Origin: Eubacterium barkeri
GTDB lineage: Bacteria > Bacillota > Clostridia > Eubacteriales > Eubacteriaceae
Direction: 5' to 3'
DNA length: 64,000 nucleotides
Assembly (NCBI RefSeq): GCF_900107125.1
Contig: NZ_FNOU01000003.1
Location: 62,001 to 126,000, forward strand
The position numbers and the translations under genes were made by a program. The notes beneath the pieces are model-generated. The model worked only from the letters and a program-made list of their open reading frames with translations. It was not told the DNA's origin and searched no databases. The stretch's first letter is position 1; every line of letters starts with the position of its first letter. This document shows positions 16,976 through 26,301 of the stretch, in pieces.

Positions 16976-17952
16976 CTTCGATACTTCGTTTCTAATTGTT
17001 TTAGTAATCCATCGATCAGCATTAATTCTATTTTGAAATAGTTTAATGTACGTTTTGCCTTAAAGGGTGATTTCTTCAGTGATTTAGCGCCTTTTAAACC
17101 CGCCATCAATCCACTTATATACTCTTTACCATATCCACGTACTGCAAACATCGCTGCCTTGGCTGTAAAGCCGCAGAATAGGAAAGGGAAATTCAATAAT
17201 AATTGCCCTAAAGGCATATTTTTATAGACTAAATAAATGTTATTTCGTGCTGAAATTCGAACCTTAAAGGGTGAGTATTTATTGCCATCAGCGGTTGTTG
17301 CACTGCCGATGTGGTAGCAAATGGCCGTCGGCTCATACCAATTTTCATAACCATGGATTAATGCCCGATAAGAAACGTCCACATCCTCAAGATACGCAAA
17401 AAAGTGCTCATCAAAGAGACCTATTTCATCAAATACTGATTTTCGGTACAAAGCGGCGCCAGCACACACAGAAAAGACCTTTGTTGGCTTATGGTACTGG
17501 GAAATTGGATTCCCGTCACCTCGCTTAAAAGCCCAGCCCAGAATATTATAAAAATCACCAGTGTCATCCAGTTTATTCCGCTCATTAAAGCGAACCATGC
17601 GTGACGAAATGGCAAAGCGACGTTTATCAACATCAATCGCCCGGTACAGAGCCTCTACAAAATCAGCTTCAACAACAACATCGTTATTTAAAAGAAGTAC
17701 AAACTCACCATAGCAAGCTTGAATCCCACGGTTAACCGATGCCGCAAATCCAGAGTTCACTTCATTTTGTAACACTCGCACATTTTTATAATCTGAAAGT
17801 ACAGCCATGCTATCATCACTCGAACAATCATCCACTACGATGATTTCTATTTCGTCGTTACACTGCCCCATCAGGCTATCCAAACAGGGCTCTAGATACT
17901 TTTCTCCATTAAAATTAGGGATAATAATCGAAATTCTTTTAAATTCATCCAT
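16972..17952 (-). CDS. family 2 glycosyltransferase (WbbL-like)
   Basis: A GT-A enzyme of about 326 residues, with RISIIIPNFNGEKYLEPCLD, EIIVVDDCSSDDSM, the VLLLNNDVVV metal site and FFAYLEDVDVSYRA. The group includes rhamnosyltransferases and other inverting transferases. The ATG at 17952 begins four residues before the conserved domain and is preferred, but its ribosome site is weak; an in-frame GTG at 18024 would add 24 residues with a hydrophobic stretch. It ends with an ATGA overlap into the GtrB-like gene. Function in surface-glycan assembly is inferred from context. Confidence 0.82.
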   Translation of the reverse strand: MDEFKRISIIIPNFNGEKYLEPCLDSLMGQCNDEIEIIVVDDCSSDDSMAVLSDYKNVRVLQNEVNSGFAASVNRGIQACYGEFVLLLNNDVVVEADFVEALYRAIDVDKRRFAISSRMVRFNERNKLDDTGDFYNILGWAFKRGDGNPISQYHKPTKVFSVCAGAALYRKSVFDEIGLFDEHFFAYLEDVDVSYRALIHGYENWYEPTAICYHIGSATTADGNKYSPFKVRISARNNIYLVYKNMPLGQLLLNFPFLFCGFTAKAAMFAVRGYGKEYISGLMAGLKGAKSLKKSPFKAKRTLNYFKIELMLIDGLLKQLETKYRR

Positions 17953-18081
17953 TTTATAATCATAACGTAAAAAAGGTGTAAACACAAGAGATGTCACTCC
18001 AAAACTAAAAATAATACCCCTCACAGCTTTGTCTTGATTGTTTATCTCAAGGTATTTGCTATAAAGGGCATTGTGATTTAA

Positions 18082-19650
18082 TTATTGTAATTTTTGTTGA
18101 ATCCCATTCGCATGGTACCATTTTTGAGATGGTTCTGATAGCTTGACGATGATCACGCCATCTTTTTCTATGATACTCCCCTCATTCGGCCATGTTGCCA
18201 TCATCTGTGACGCATTGACAGCTCCCTGTTTTTGATCTGTTGAGGATGGTAATACGGTGTAACCCAATGTTTTTAAAAAGCCACTGATTCGTCCATTATT
18301 CCCATCGTCCCACAAAAAGTAGGAGCCCTTCATTCCCAATGTATCATGTTGATCCATAGCGATAGCATCCGGCTGCTTCGCACCAATGAATACCACTGGC
18401 TTTGAATGATAATCGTATCCTGATTTTTCAATTTCTAGCATAATTTCATTCCCAACGGTACAGTCATACTGGTAACGGATATAATCGTTGAAATAAATAC
18501 GATTCATATTGGATAAATTGAGGAATAAAAGATAAATCACCATGACGATCACAACCTGATGAAGACGCCTATGCTGCTCAGTGGCATTGAGTATCAAAAC
18601 CATCTGAAGTGCCCCTGTAAGACATAGGCCAAACAACATTCGTCCCATGGTATTATTGGTCCCCATTAGTACGTACATAATAAAAGGTCCGCATGCAAAC
18701 ATAATTGCATAAAATAGGAACTGCGCTTTTTCTTTCATTTCTTTAATGGTGAAAAAGGTGAATATAGCATAGCAAATATAAGCAATGGTCAGTATACAAA
18801 TGACCGTTCCACCAAAAACACTCTCTGCCCCGAGGAATGGAGACCCAAAAGATACCCGGCAAATATTATAAAGTGCCTTAAAAAGGGTAAGAAAAACACT
18901 TTCACCACTCCACCAACCAATAAAACCCTCGGTAATATATGAATCATAGGAGCCACGTATGGTGACAATGCTGAAAAAAACAATAAAATAAGCTACTGTG
19001 GAAATAATAGCGATCATTGCCGATTTCCAGACCATTTCAAAGGTTTTAAATTCACGATTTAAGACTCGGATAAAACAGAGCCCAACAATGGCCGTAATGT
19101 ATAAACCCAAAATTGCTTGGTATATGGAAATTCCATAAAACAAGAGGACAATCGCCCAAATCAAATTTACTTTTGACTTAGTTTTTAGCCATATGCGCGT
19201 ATTTCCTACAGAAAAAGCCGTCGCCAGCAAGCCCGTCGCCACAGGAAAACTGGACATAGAAAATGCCATCATGTCACCTGCCACAAAGGGAATCGTTGCA
19301 TAATAAACTAAAAAAACAATCTTAGCAAAGACCTTAAGCTCCGGCAATTCTTCAGCGAAAATAAAAAGGAAAATAAGGCCGGAAGAAAACCATGTTAGAA
19401 TTGCAAAAAAATCCCAAAGAAAGGGGATTGGCGCACCATTATGAGAAAATATCAAATCGAAAATATGAATTGCAATTCGCCCCTGCTCTAACCAGCCTAA
19501 AGGTTGAGTCCCATTTAATAGCCACGTCTCCTCGTCAATGGATACCGTAGGATTGAACAAAAAGAAGCCATAGGCCAGAACTACACAAAAAAAAGCTATA
19601 ATAATAGTTTTAAAGTTAACACGAAGGTATTCTTTTAATCTCACTGCCAT
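18082..19650 (-). CDS. GtrII-like multipass membrane glucosyltransferase
   Basis: A 522-residue protein with about ten or more transmembrane segments. Near the start FNPTVSIDEETWLLNG, with the paired acidic residues, and the later GRIAIHIFDL match the GtrII type of membrane glycosyltransferase, which uses an undecaprenyl-phosphate sugar on the outer face to decorate a glycan. It ends with a soluble C-terminal region of about 130 residues. GtrB-like and GtrA-like genes lie 1-7 kb away, which supports a side-branch decoration role. Sequence divergence among GtrII proteins is high, so the family call is moderate. Confidence 0.68.
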   Translation of the reverse strand: MAVRLKEYLRVNFKTIIIAFFCVVLAYGFFLFNPTVSIDEETWLLNGTQPLGWLEQGRIAIHIFDLIFSHNGAPIPFLWDFFAILTWFSSGLIFLFIFAEELPELKVFAKIVFLVYYATIPFVAGDMMAFSMSSFPVATGLLATAFSVGNTRIWLKTKSKVNLIWAIVLLFYGISIYQAILGLYITAIVGLCFIRVLNREFKTFEMVWKSAMIAIISTVAYFIVFFSIVTIRGSYDSYITEGFIGWWSGESVFLTLFKALYNICRVSFGSPFLGAESVFGGTVICILTIAYICYAIFTFFTIKEMKEKAQFLFYAIMFACGPFIMYVLMGTNNTMGRMLFGLCLTGALQMVLILNATEQHRRLHQVVIVMVIYLLFLNLSNMNRIYFNDYIRYQYDCTVGNEIMLEIEKSGYDYHSKPVVFIGAKQPDAIAMDQHDTLGMKGSYFLWDDGNNGRISGFLKTLGYTVLPSSTDQKQGAVNASQMMATWPNEGSIIEKDGVIIVKLSEPSQKWYHANGIQQKLQ

Positions 19651-19696
19651 CAGTCTCTCGTCACCTCATATCTTCTCAGCATCTAGCTGCTATTTA

Positions 19697-19754
19697 AAGA
19701 AACACTGATTAAATAAGACCCGAGTCAAACAGTCGCATTAATCAGTGATTCTTT
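19697..19754 (-). terminator. long inverted repeat, probable terminator between two polysaccharide sub-blocks
   Basis: AAAGAAACACTGATTAA (from 19697) and TTAATCAGTGATTCTTT (to 19754) pair over about 17 bp with one mismatch around a loop of about 25 bases. It lies beyond the stop at 19843 of the minus-strand gene and before the GtrII start at 19650. The T tail is only moderate, so a mobile-element relic or a binding site is possible. Confidence 0.55.
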
Positions 19755-19842
19755 CGCTCTATCAATATATTACCATATGTATGTAAATTTGTCTTCGATT
19801 TTTCAAAAGGAGACGGCATTCTCTCCACAATTTGTTCCAATA

Positions 19843-20424
19843 CTAATCAGCTCCGTGGCCCATAACACCACCTTCACCCCTCGCTAATGATTGCATTGCA
19901 TACGTATTAACCAAAAACTGTCCGTCTTCCTCTCGAACAAACCCGACTCTAGCTGTATAGTCACCTTGAAGTAGTAGTGTTACAATAAATTCAGAATCGC
20001 CCCCATAAGCAGTAGGTTCACCTACTTCAACGGGTGTACTAACATCCGTATACTCTCGTAAGTTTTTAATGAGATTGGTACCATCTGACATAATCAATGA
20101 TTCTTGCGTATCTAAACAGGTTTGTAAATCAGTACTAAATCCCCTTGTCGACAAAGATTTCACTTTATCGTAGTCTGAATTAAATGCCGCTTGATAAAGC
20201 TCCATTGCCATCATTTTCATTTTTTCAGTCTCTTCTTTTGTCAACCCTTCTGCTGCCTGAACGGGAATCGTTGGTTTAGGAGTTACTGACACGGATGGAG
20301 TTATTACTGTCTCTTTAACACTACTCTCTGGATTCTTCTGTTTTAGGATACTCCATAATCCTATAAGAATTATTACCAAAACTAATATTAAGACACCTAA
20401 AATAATTCTGCTATTTTTTTTCAT
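19843..20424 (-). CDS. membrane-anchored extracellular protein of unknown function
   Basis: A protein of about 193 residues with one N-terminal membrane helix (IILGVLILVLVIILIGLWSIL), a Ser/Thr/Pro/Val-rich linker (VITPSVSVTPKPTIPV) and a soluble domain outside the cell (about residues 70-190). That domain, with NSDYDKVKSL and the beta-strand-like region ending VNTYAMQS, resembles NTF2-like or conjugal-transfer accessory folds, but I do not claim a family. The ATG at 20424 is preferred over the GTG at 20433. It begins 12 bp after the GH25 lysozyme stop and is likely co-transcribed, so it may assist or regulate that wall hydrolase. It lies in the A+T-rich block. Confidence 0.6.
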   Translation of the reverse strand: MKKNSRIILGVLILVLVIILIGLWSILKQKNPESSVKETVITPSVSVTPKPTIPVQAAEGLTKEETEKMKMMAMELYQAAFNSDYDKVKSLSTRGFSTDLQTCLDTQESLIMSDGTNLIKNLREYTDVSTPVEVGEPTAYGGDSEFIVTLLLQGDYTARVGFVREEDGQFLVNTYAMQSLARGEGGVMGHGAD

Positions 20425-20435
20425 AATCCCCACAT

Positions 20436-22718
20436 TTATAGATTCTTATACGCTCTATTCATATCAATTAACCCACCAAGGCCAGGAATTTGCCCTTTAG
20501 AAGAGTATTGCCAGATATCAAAAGATTTGTTAAAAGTTGGTTGATCGTTATATTGGGCAAGCCAAATTTTATAGCTACTCAATCGATCATAATCCAATTT
20601 ATTTGTAAACCAGTTTAAGTTTGCATAGACCATCGGCGTATAACCACCGGCTTTTATCGTATCACAAAAAGCAATTGTAATATTCGTTAATTCCGTCTTA
20701 CTCAACCCGCTCTGGCTTCCATCTTCTATATCAAAAGCAACAGGCAAGTCCAATGCACGTCCATTTAGAATACTCAAAACAAATTGAGCCTCAGCTTTTG
20801 CCTCTGCAACACTCGTTGCATAGCTATATTGGTACGTTCCAATTGGAAGACCTGCGGCCTTTGCTCTTGAGTAATTTCCCTCAAAAGTACTATCCTTTTC
20901 ACCATCCCCGGACCGGCCCCAGCCAGTTCTCAAGATTGCAAACTGAACACCTGCACTTTTTGCTGAATTCCAATTATTATTATATCCATTCCAATATGAA
21001 ACATCGACACCTGTTGAACCTGCTGTTATCGAATAGTCTGGCGTATAAGAAACTGGCTCCATGATCCACTTTTGTGCCTTTGATCCATTCAATTGATAGC
21101 ACCAAACATTTGCTCCGTTATTTGTATATCCATAACAAATATCCATAGCTAAACTGTTGCATGCCGAAATAAACGTTACACTCCCATCCACATTATCTTG
21201 GATCCTCCATTTTTGAGCTACCGTTCCATTCCATTCATACTGTTGAATATTTGTACCATTTTCTTTTCCTGCACTCACAACGTCAAGGACTTTTCCACTT
21301 TTCATATTAGTTATTTTATAATAGTTGCTTCCTACACTTTCAACATTAAATTTCTGAGCATTAGTATTATTAGAATCATACAATTGAATATTTGCACCGC
21401 TATCTACTGATCCAGCTGCAACATCAACCACCTTGTTTTGGTTTAAAGTAGATTTAAATGTATAGATGCCCGAATAAGAATTGTTTTGTCGCAATATAAA
21501 ACGTTGTGCTTTTGTTCCATTATTTTGATAAAGCTGGATATTTGTCCCAGCAAAAGTTAGTGCACCATAAACATCAATAACTTTACCATTTGAATTTAAA
21601 AAAGTAACTGTCCCATCCCCATTATCAATCACTTTCCACTTTTGAGCATTTGTTCCATTTGATGAGTATTGTTGAATATTTGCACCATTTCGATTCTCAT
21701 TACTTGCAAGATCCACTGCTTTGCCCGAATTGACATTGATGAAAGACCATGTCTCATCATTGTTTTTTTGTGCCTTAAAGCGCTGTGCATCAGTTCCATT
21801 ATATGACCACAGCTGAACATTAGCACCATTGTCCTTGTTCGCTGCATAAACATCCATGACCATGTTACCATTCAATGCAGAAACGATACTATAGATCCCA
21901 CCATCTTTTATACCACTGTAACTGGTGGCATTCTCTAGTGCCATTGTACTCACTTCAGACTCACTATTTTTTTCTTTTACTTCGATTTTGAGTGAACTTT
22001 TTAATCCTTCACATTCTGCCCATATTTTAGTTTGACCAGATGTAATGCCCGATACGCATCCATTGTCATCAATACTTACAATATCTTTATTCTCTGTTGT
22101 CCATTTCACTCTCTCGTCTTGATTGAAAAACTCTGGCACTTTTACTGTAATAATGCTTTTTTCGTCTTTATCTAACGAAAAACTCTCCACCTCTTCGAAT
22201 TGGATGCCTTCGGTGACTAATTTAAATCCATTTTCTTTCGCAAATTTTTCTGCATTACTTCCCACATTAGCATAAAAATTAATTTGTTCCGTTGTAGAAA
22301 TATTTTCATCTCCAATACTATCCTCATCTATGTTAAAGCAACCTTTTTCAAAAAGAAGGACGCTATCAGGAATTACTATATTTCGTAATTCACGAACATG
22401 CAAAAAAGCATCCTTACTTATAGCCGTTACCGCATACTCTGATCCATCATCCAGTACTAATTCAGATGGTATGATATATGAATAATTGCTATAGGATGCC
22501 TCTTCAGACACAGAAATCAAACGCACCTGTCCTTTTTTTTCTCCATCCGCTTTTTGCATAATGGTATAAATCATGCCACTTTGTTCTATATCTTGATCTA
22601 TTGTAGAAGATACTCCTTCTGCAAAAACTATATTCGAAAACAAAAGACTAAATCCAATCATAACAAACATTAATAAAAAATAACTATCTTTTCTAAAAAA
22701 GCTCAACTTCTTAACCAT
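20436..22718 (-). CDS. secreted GH25 lysozyme with LRR, Ig-like and ricin-B lectin domains
   Basis: A 760-residue exported muramidase. After a signal peptide (about residues 1-33) come a BspA-like leucine-rich segment (about 75-165, with IVIPDSVLLFEKGCF), a Big_2-type Ig-like domain (about 170-250, VSIDDNGCVSGITSGQTKI), about six ricin-B repeats (about 265-550) each carrying an N-x-Q-x-W/Y and NGT-AQ-W/F pattern such as VQLWSYNGTDAQRF, and a C-terminal GH25 domain (about 565-760). The catalytic pair is in LPVAFDIEDGS. GH25 enzymes cut between MurNAc and GlcNAc; the lectin part probably binds wall glycan. Its place inside a polysaccharide locus suggests a role in wall remodelling. No phage genes are nearby. 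Confidence 0.92.
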   Translation of the reverse strand: MVKKLSFFRKDSYFLLMFVMIGFSLLFSNIVFAEGVSSTIDQDIEQSGMIYTIMQKADGEKKGQVRLISVSEEASYSNYSYIIPSELVLDDGSEYAVTAISKDAFLHVRELRNIVIPDSVLLFEKGCFNIDEDSIGDENISTTEQINFYANVGSNAEKFAKENGFKLVTEGIQFEEVESFSLDKDEKSIITVKVPEFFNQDERVKWTTENKDIVSIDDNGCVSGITSGQTKIWAECEGLKSSLKIEVKEKNSESEVSTMALENATSYSGIKDGGIYSIVSALNGNMVMDVYAANKDNGANVQLWSYNGTDAQRFKAQKNNDETWSFINVNSGKAVDLASNENRNGANIQQYSSNGTNAQKWKVIDNGDGTVTFLNSNGKVIDVYGALTFAGTNIQLYQNNGTKAQRFILRQNNSYSGIYTFKSTLNQNKVVDVAAGSVDSGANIQLYDSNNTNAQKFNVESVGSNYYKITNMKSGKVLDVVSAGKENGTNIQQYEWNGTVAQKWRIQDNVDGSVTFISACNSLAMDICYGYTNNGANVWCYQLNGSKAQKWIMEPVSYTPDYSITAGSTGVDVSYWNGYNNNWNSAKSAGVQFAILRTGWGRSGDGEKDSTFEGNYSRAKAAGLPIGTYQYSYATSVAEAKAEAQFVLSILNGRALDLPVAFDIEDGSQSGLSKTELTNITIAFCDTIKAGGYTPMVYANLNWFTNKLDYDRLSSYKIWLAQYNDQPTFNKSFDIWQYSSKGQIPGLGGLIDMNRAYKNL

Positions 22719-23272
22719 AATTATAAATCTACCTTTCTACGAAAAACATCATGAAATAGTTCAAATCATTAAAGTTCTTCGTGCTTATTTAATGTTTCAC
22801 CCTTTTCAAAATTATACTTAATTACAATTGTCATTTCCAGCAGTCGTATAGACTACTGAAGCACATATTTATATTTACATTTCACCTTTCATATTTCTTT
22901 AGGCTTGCATTTGAGCATTGCAATAGGTAGTTATTTAAACTGCATAATATTTAAAAACTCTTTTTAAATTCCGATACAAATCAAGAAAATATTTTTATGT
23001 TTTTTTCCACAATCCTTCTCAATCTTTAAGCCCTTCAACTATGAATAAAATTTTAACCACCACCTAAATATTGTTTATCATCATAAGTGCCGTACCGCAA
23101 TGATGTAATTGGATATAGTACAAAATGGTAACTTGCATCTCATCTCTGCTATTTTCAGTATGGTCAAACAGCGTTCTATACAAATATAATTTATAATAAT
23201 ACAGTCTAATTCTCTATACTTTAGCTTGTTCAATATTTCAAATTATACCCATATGACAAACTTCCATTCTGA
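22719..23272. other. gene-free A+T-rich stretch
   Basis: No credible reading frame, structured RNA or repeat was found. A TATAAT on the minus strand near 22820-22825 may serve the lysozyme gene, but no -35 element fits it. Confidence 0.5.
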
Positions 23273-23626
23273 TTACAAGGTTTTGAGATTCATACAAATT
23301 ACACCTATTAATATAAATCCAATACCAACCCACTGAAAAACTGTAATACTCTCTTTCAATATAAAAATTGATGCCAAAATAATTAAAAAGTAAGAAAGAC
23401 CTGTTGTTAAAGGCTGAATATAGCTCAAGTCAAAACGTTGCACAATTACAATCCACATCAAAAAGCTCAGTATATAAAGACATAACCCAATTACTGTTGT
23501 ATAGGATAATTGAAGATTAAAAAATGAATTAGAGAATGTAAAGTTATTAACATCTGAACCAATCTTCACCAGAGTCAATCCTCCAACTGAACAAAATAAA
23601 TAAAGCACTATTAAAATAAAAATCAT
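23273..23626 (-). CDS. small EamA/SMR-type four-helix transporter
   Basis: A 117-residue protein with four transmembrane helices. The end motif LASIFILKESITVFQWVGIG followed by FILIGVICM is typical of EamA/SMR half-size transporters, including the ArnE/ArnF-like flippases of aminoarabinose lipids. RFDLSYIQPLTTGLSYFLII precedes it. It probably dimerises. In this locus a role in flipping a lipid-linked sugar is reasonable but inferred. GAAAGG precedes the ATG. It lies between gene-free A+T-rich DNA and the DUF2142 protein. Confidence 0.72.
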   Translation of the reverse strand: MIFILIVLYLFCSVGGLTLVKIGSDVNNFTFSNSFFNLQLSYTTVIGLCLYILSFLMWIVIVQRFDLSYIQPLTTGLSYFLIILASIFILKESITVFQWVGIGFILIGVICMNLKTL

Positions 23627-23707
23627 ATTTAACCTTTCTGTTTTTTTATGACATCAAAATAATCAATCTGTTAAAAACACTACCACAATGAATAGAAGTA
23701 TTGAATA

Positions 23708-25672
23708 TTATGCTGAATACATAAAAAATAATTTAGCTACTACCGCAATTAGTACACATACTACAGCAGAGATTACTATCGCATTAACTCTATTCTGATT
23801 AAAATATGTCTTAATTTTCTCTGTTTTAAATAGTAAAGAGAAAGGTATTATTAAAGGTGCAAAATATCTTCCTTGAACCCCCAAAATGGTGATTGCCCGT
23901 ATTGAATTAAAGGTGATATATAAAGCAGTAACTACCAACCCCCATGAAATAATAATTATAGACAAGATTACTGCTTTTTCTGACCGTTTATATTTCAACG
24001 TATCCGAATCATCTAATATTGCTAATGAAAACAAGCCACAAATTGCCATCAAAGAATAAACTGATGGCAGATTCCCAGAATATGCCAACGATACACTACT
24101 TCCTTCGATAAATGTCATTGCATTATTCTGAATATAATTAATGAATACAATTAGATAACGTAACGGATTCATTATAATTGTTAAAACTTGAGTCTTAGGG
24201 TCCATATTCGGCACTGGCCATTGGGCAATTCCATGTGTGGTTGAGTAGAGCGTACTTACTAATAGTACAAAGGTTAGAATTATACATAACAAGTATTTTG
24301 TTCTTAGCCCATTTTTCTTTTGCTGACTTTCCAGGGGTCCCAAACAAATTTGCTTCTTAACTCTGAAAAAGGATGGAATTTTTGCATTTGGTATAAGAAA
24401 TATAAGTAAAAAAAACGGTATGTATGTAATCTTGCAAGTACATAGAAGAACAATTGACCCTAAAAAAATTATTAGGTCTTTTTTACTTACCTGTTTATTG
24501 TTATCACACTTTGCTTTCATGCAAATAAACATACTTAAAACTAACAATACGGATAGATTCGTAATTGGATCGGCCGAATAACTACTCGCTGTGTATATTT
24601 GTGTCGGTAATAATGAAAAAACGAAAAAAGTTTTTTTATAACAAGGGATTTTCCTTATAATAAGTGTCATGATGCTTATATACGAAATTAACGTGAAAAA
24701 ACGTCCTGTATTAAACACCAGCCAAAATGGTAACTTTAACAACTTTGCTAAAAATATTCCGAATGCTGCTGGTAAATAAGCTGTGGGCATATAACTTTCA
24801 GCTGTTGTACTAATATATTGATAATGATTATACTGATTTATGTTGAATTCAGTAAAATAATTCTCTTTTTCATCCGAGGTATCAAAATTTGCTCCATTTC
24901 CATTATATGAAAGAAATTTCTCGATATTCTCCGGCCAAGCAATTTCACGTTGATTTGATAATGCAAAATCAAAAGAGGCAATTTGATATGCTTTTACAAA
25001 ATGCTCCTTTTCATCAAAATTAAAATAATTAGGCATCAAATTTATGATATTCATTCCAAATACCAGTGCAATTATAAAGAAAGCAACATGTATTTTGCTA
25101 ATAAAAAAACTTCTAAACAAGATTAGTATGCACAAGAGTATCATAACTGATGTACAAAGATAAAACCTACTCCAATTGAAGTCAAACGTGTTGTCAATCT
25201 TAAGGTTATCTATTTTTACTGTTTCTTGTAAATTGGAAAAGTTCTGGAAATAGATTTTAGATTTATCCCCATTTCCGTCAATATTTAAAACAATGTTACT
25301 CTTCCTTGAAGGAAATACTTGATAACTCTTAGAACCCCAAAAATCACTTTTTCCATTATCAATAATAATATTAAAATCCCCTTCTGTATTTTCAAATTCA
25401 ATTTCTAAATCTAAAACATAGTCTGAACCCATAATCGATAACCATGTTTCTGCGCTCTCCTCCTTTGGTGATATTACTATTTTATCATCGTATATGCCGA
25501 TATTTTCTGAAGCTTCAATTGAATCCATTGAAACCATTCTAATTCCTTTTTGCTCATTTGGCAATCGAAAATAAGAATAATTAGAGATAATTTCTATGAT
25601 TCCCCCAATAACTACTGATACAAATACAATAAGTATAAAAGTAATTATTCTAGTTTTTCTAATACTCCTCAT
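23708..25672 (-). CDS. DUF2142-family multipass membrane protein
   Basis: A 654-residue protein with an N-terminal membrane helix, an extracellular beta-rich segment (about 35-170) and about ten more transmembrane helices. FNFDEKEHFVKAYQIASF after the second helix, YMPTAYLPAAFGIFLAKLL and SLLPTQIYTASSYSADPI are typical DUF2142 patterns, and the acidic DEKEH loop resembles the first loop of GT-C glycosyltransferases. It may therefore be a lipid-sugar-dependent transferase, by inference. No good ribosome site precedes the start, so translation may be weak or the start may differ. A promoter about 520 bp upstream (26195-26223) could drive it. Confidence 0.72.
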   Translation of the reverse strand: MRSIRKTRIITFILIVFVSVVIGGIIEIISNYSYFRLPNEQKGIRMVSMDSIEASENIGIYDDKIVISPKEESAETWLSIMGSDYVLDLEIEFENTEGDFNIIIDNGKSDFWGSKSYQVFPSRKSNIVLNIDGNGDKSKIYFQNFSNLQETVKIDNLKIDNTFDFNWSRFYLCTSVMILLCILILFRSFFISKIHVAFFIIALVFGMNIINLMPNYFNFDEKEHFVKAYQIASFDFALSNQREIAWPENIEKFLSYNGNGANFDTSDEKENYFTEFNINQYNHYQYISTTAESYMPTAYLPAAFGIFLAKLLKLPFWLVFNTGRFFTLISYISIMTLIIRKIPCYKKTFFVFSLLPTQIYTASSYSADPITNLSVLLVLSMFICMKAKCDNNKQVSKKDLIIFLGSIVLLCTCKITYIPFFLLIFLIPNAKIPSFFRVKKQICLGPLESQQKKNGLRTKYLLCIILTFVLLVSTLYSTTHGIAQWPVPNMDPKTQVLTIIMNPLRYLIVFINYIQNNAMTFIEGSSVSLAYSGNLPSVYSLMAICGLFSLAILDDSDTLKYKRSEKAVILSIIIISWGLVVTALYITFNSIRAITILGVQGRYFAPLIIPFSLLFKTEKIKTYFNQNRVNAIVISAVVCVLIAVVAKLFFMYSA

Positions 25673-26301
25673 TATGATATTGTATGATGTTTATATTAAC
25701 ATAACATCATAATTTCCTTTCATTCAAATATTATGATTTTGATGCATTTGGGTGATGTGAATTTTAATTTTCATCTATTATAGAATTTCTTACTGGCACT
25801 CTATACAATATCTCATTTATTACTAATACTAAAGCACTTCATTGAAATATTCATTTCAATGACGTTAGCATTAATAATAATTGTAATTATTGCAAAATAA
25901 AACTTTGAGAAAATATAATTTGCATTGCTATTTCAAACCCCTGAATGATACAAAACAATTTGAATTCAACGCCTTACCAAGATTTAACTATAGTGGGTTA
26001 AATAAATTCTCACCTCATATCATTAAATGATAATCAAAATTAAAAACCCCGTTAATTCCTATATCTATAAATTTTCAGTTGCAAAAAACCATCAGCACTT
26101 TTATAAAATAAATTTATCGTCTAATCCCAGGGTAATACTTGCGTGCATACAATTCGCAACTTACAACTTCCTTACGTGGTCATTCTGTTTAAGCATTTTA
26201 GTACCGAAATCGCTTATTGTCAACTTCTGGACTCAACTATTGATGGATAATACTTAATTTCACTGATCGTGTACAGATTATCGCTCATAATCTTTTTAAA
26301 C
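25673..26301. other. gene-free A+T-rich stretch
   Basis: No supported gene. A 76-codon frame at 26027-26257 on the plus strand lacks a ribosome site and any family resemblance. The only clear element is the promoter at 26195-26223. Confidence 0.5.
26195..26223 (-). promoter_or_regulatory. promoter-like element toward the DUF2142 gene
   Basis: On the minus strand TTGACA (26223-26218) and TAAAAT (26200-26195) are 17 bp apart. The resulting leader to the start at 25672 would be about 510 bases, long enough for a leader RNA, but none is recognised. Confidence 0.5.

Noticed and set aside
20436-22718. A prophage endolysin
   Set aside because: It has a signal peptide and several adhesion domains, and there is no holin, tail or integrase gene nearby.
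26027-26257. A 76-codon plus-strand frame in the gene-free stretch
   Set aside because: No ribosome site, no family resemblance, and A+T-rich DNA gives such frames by chance.
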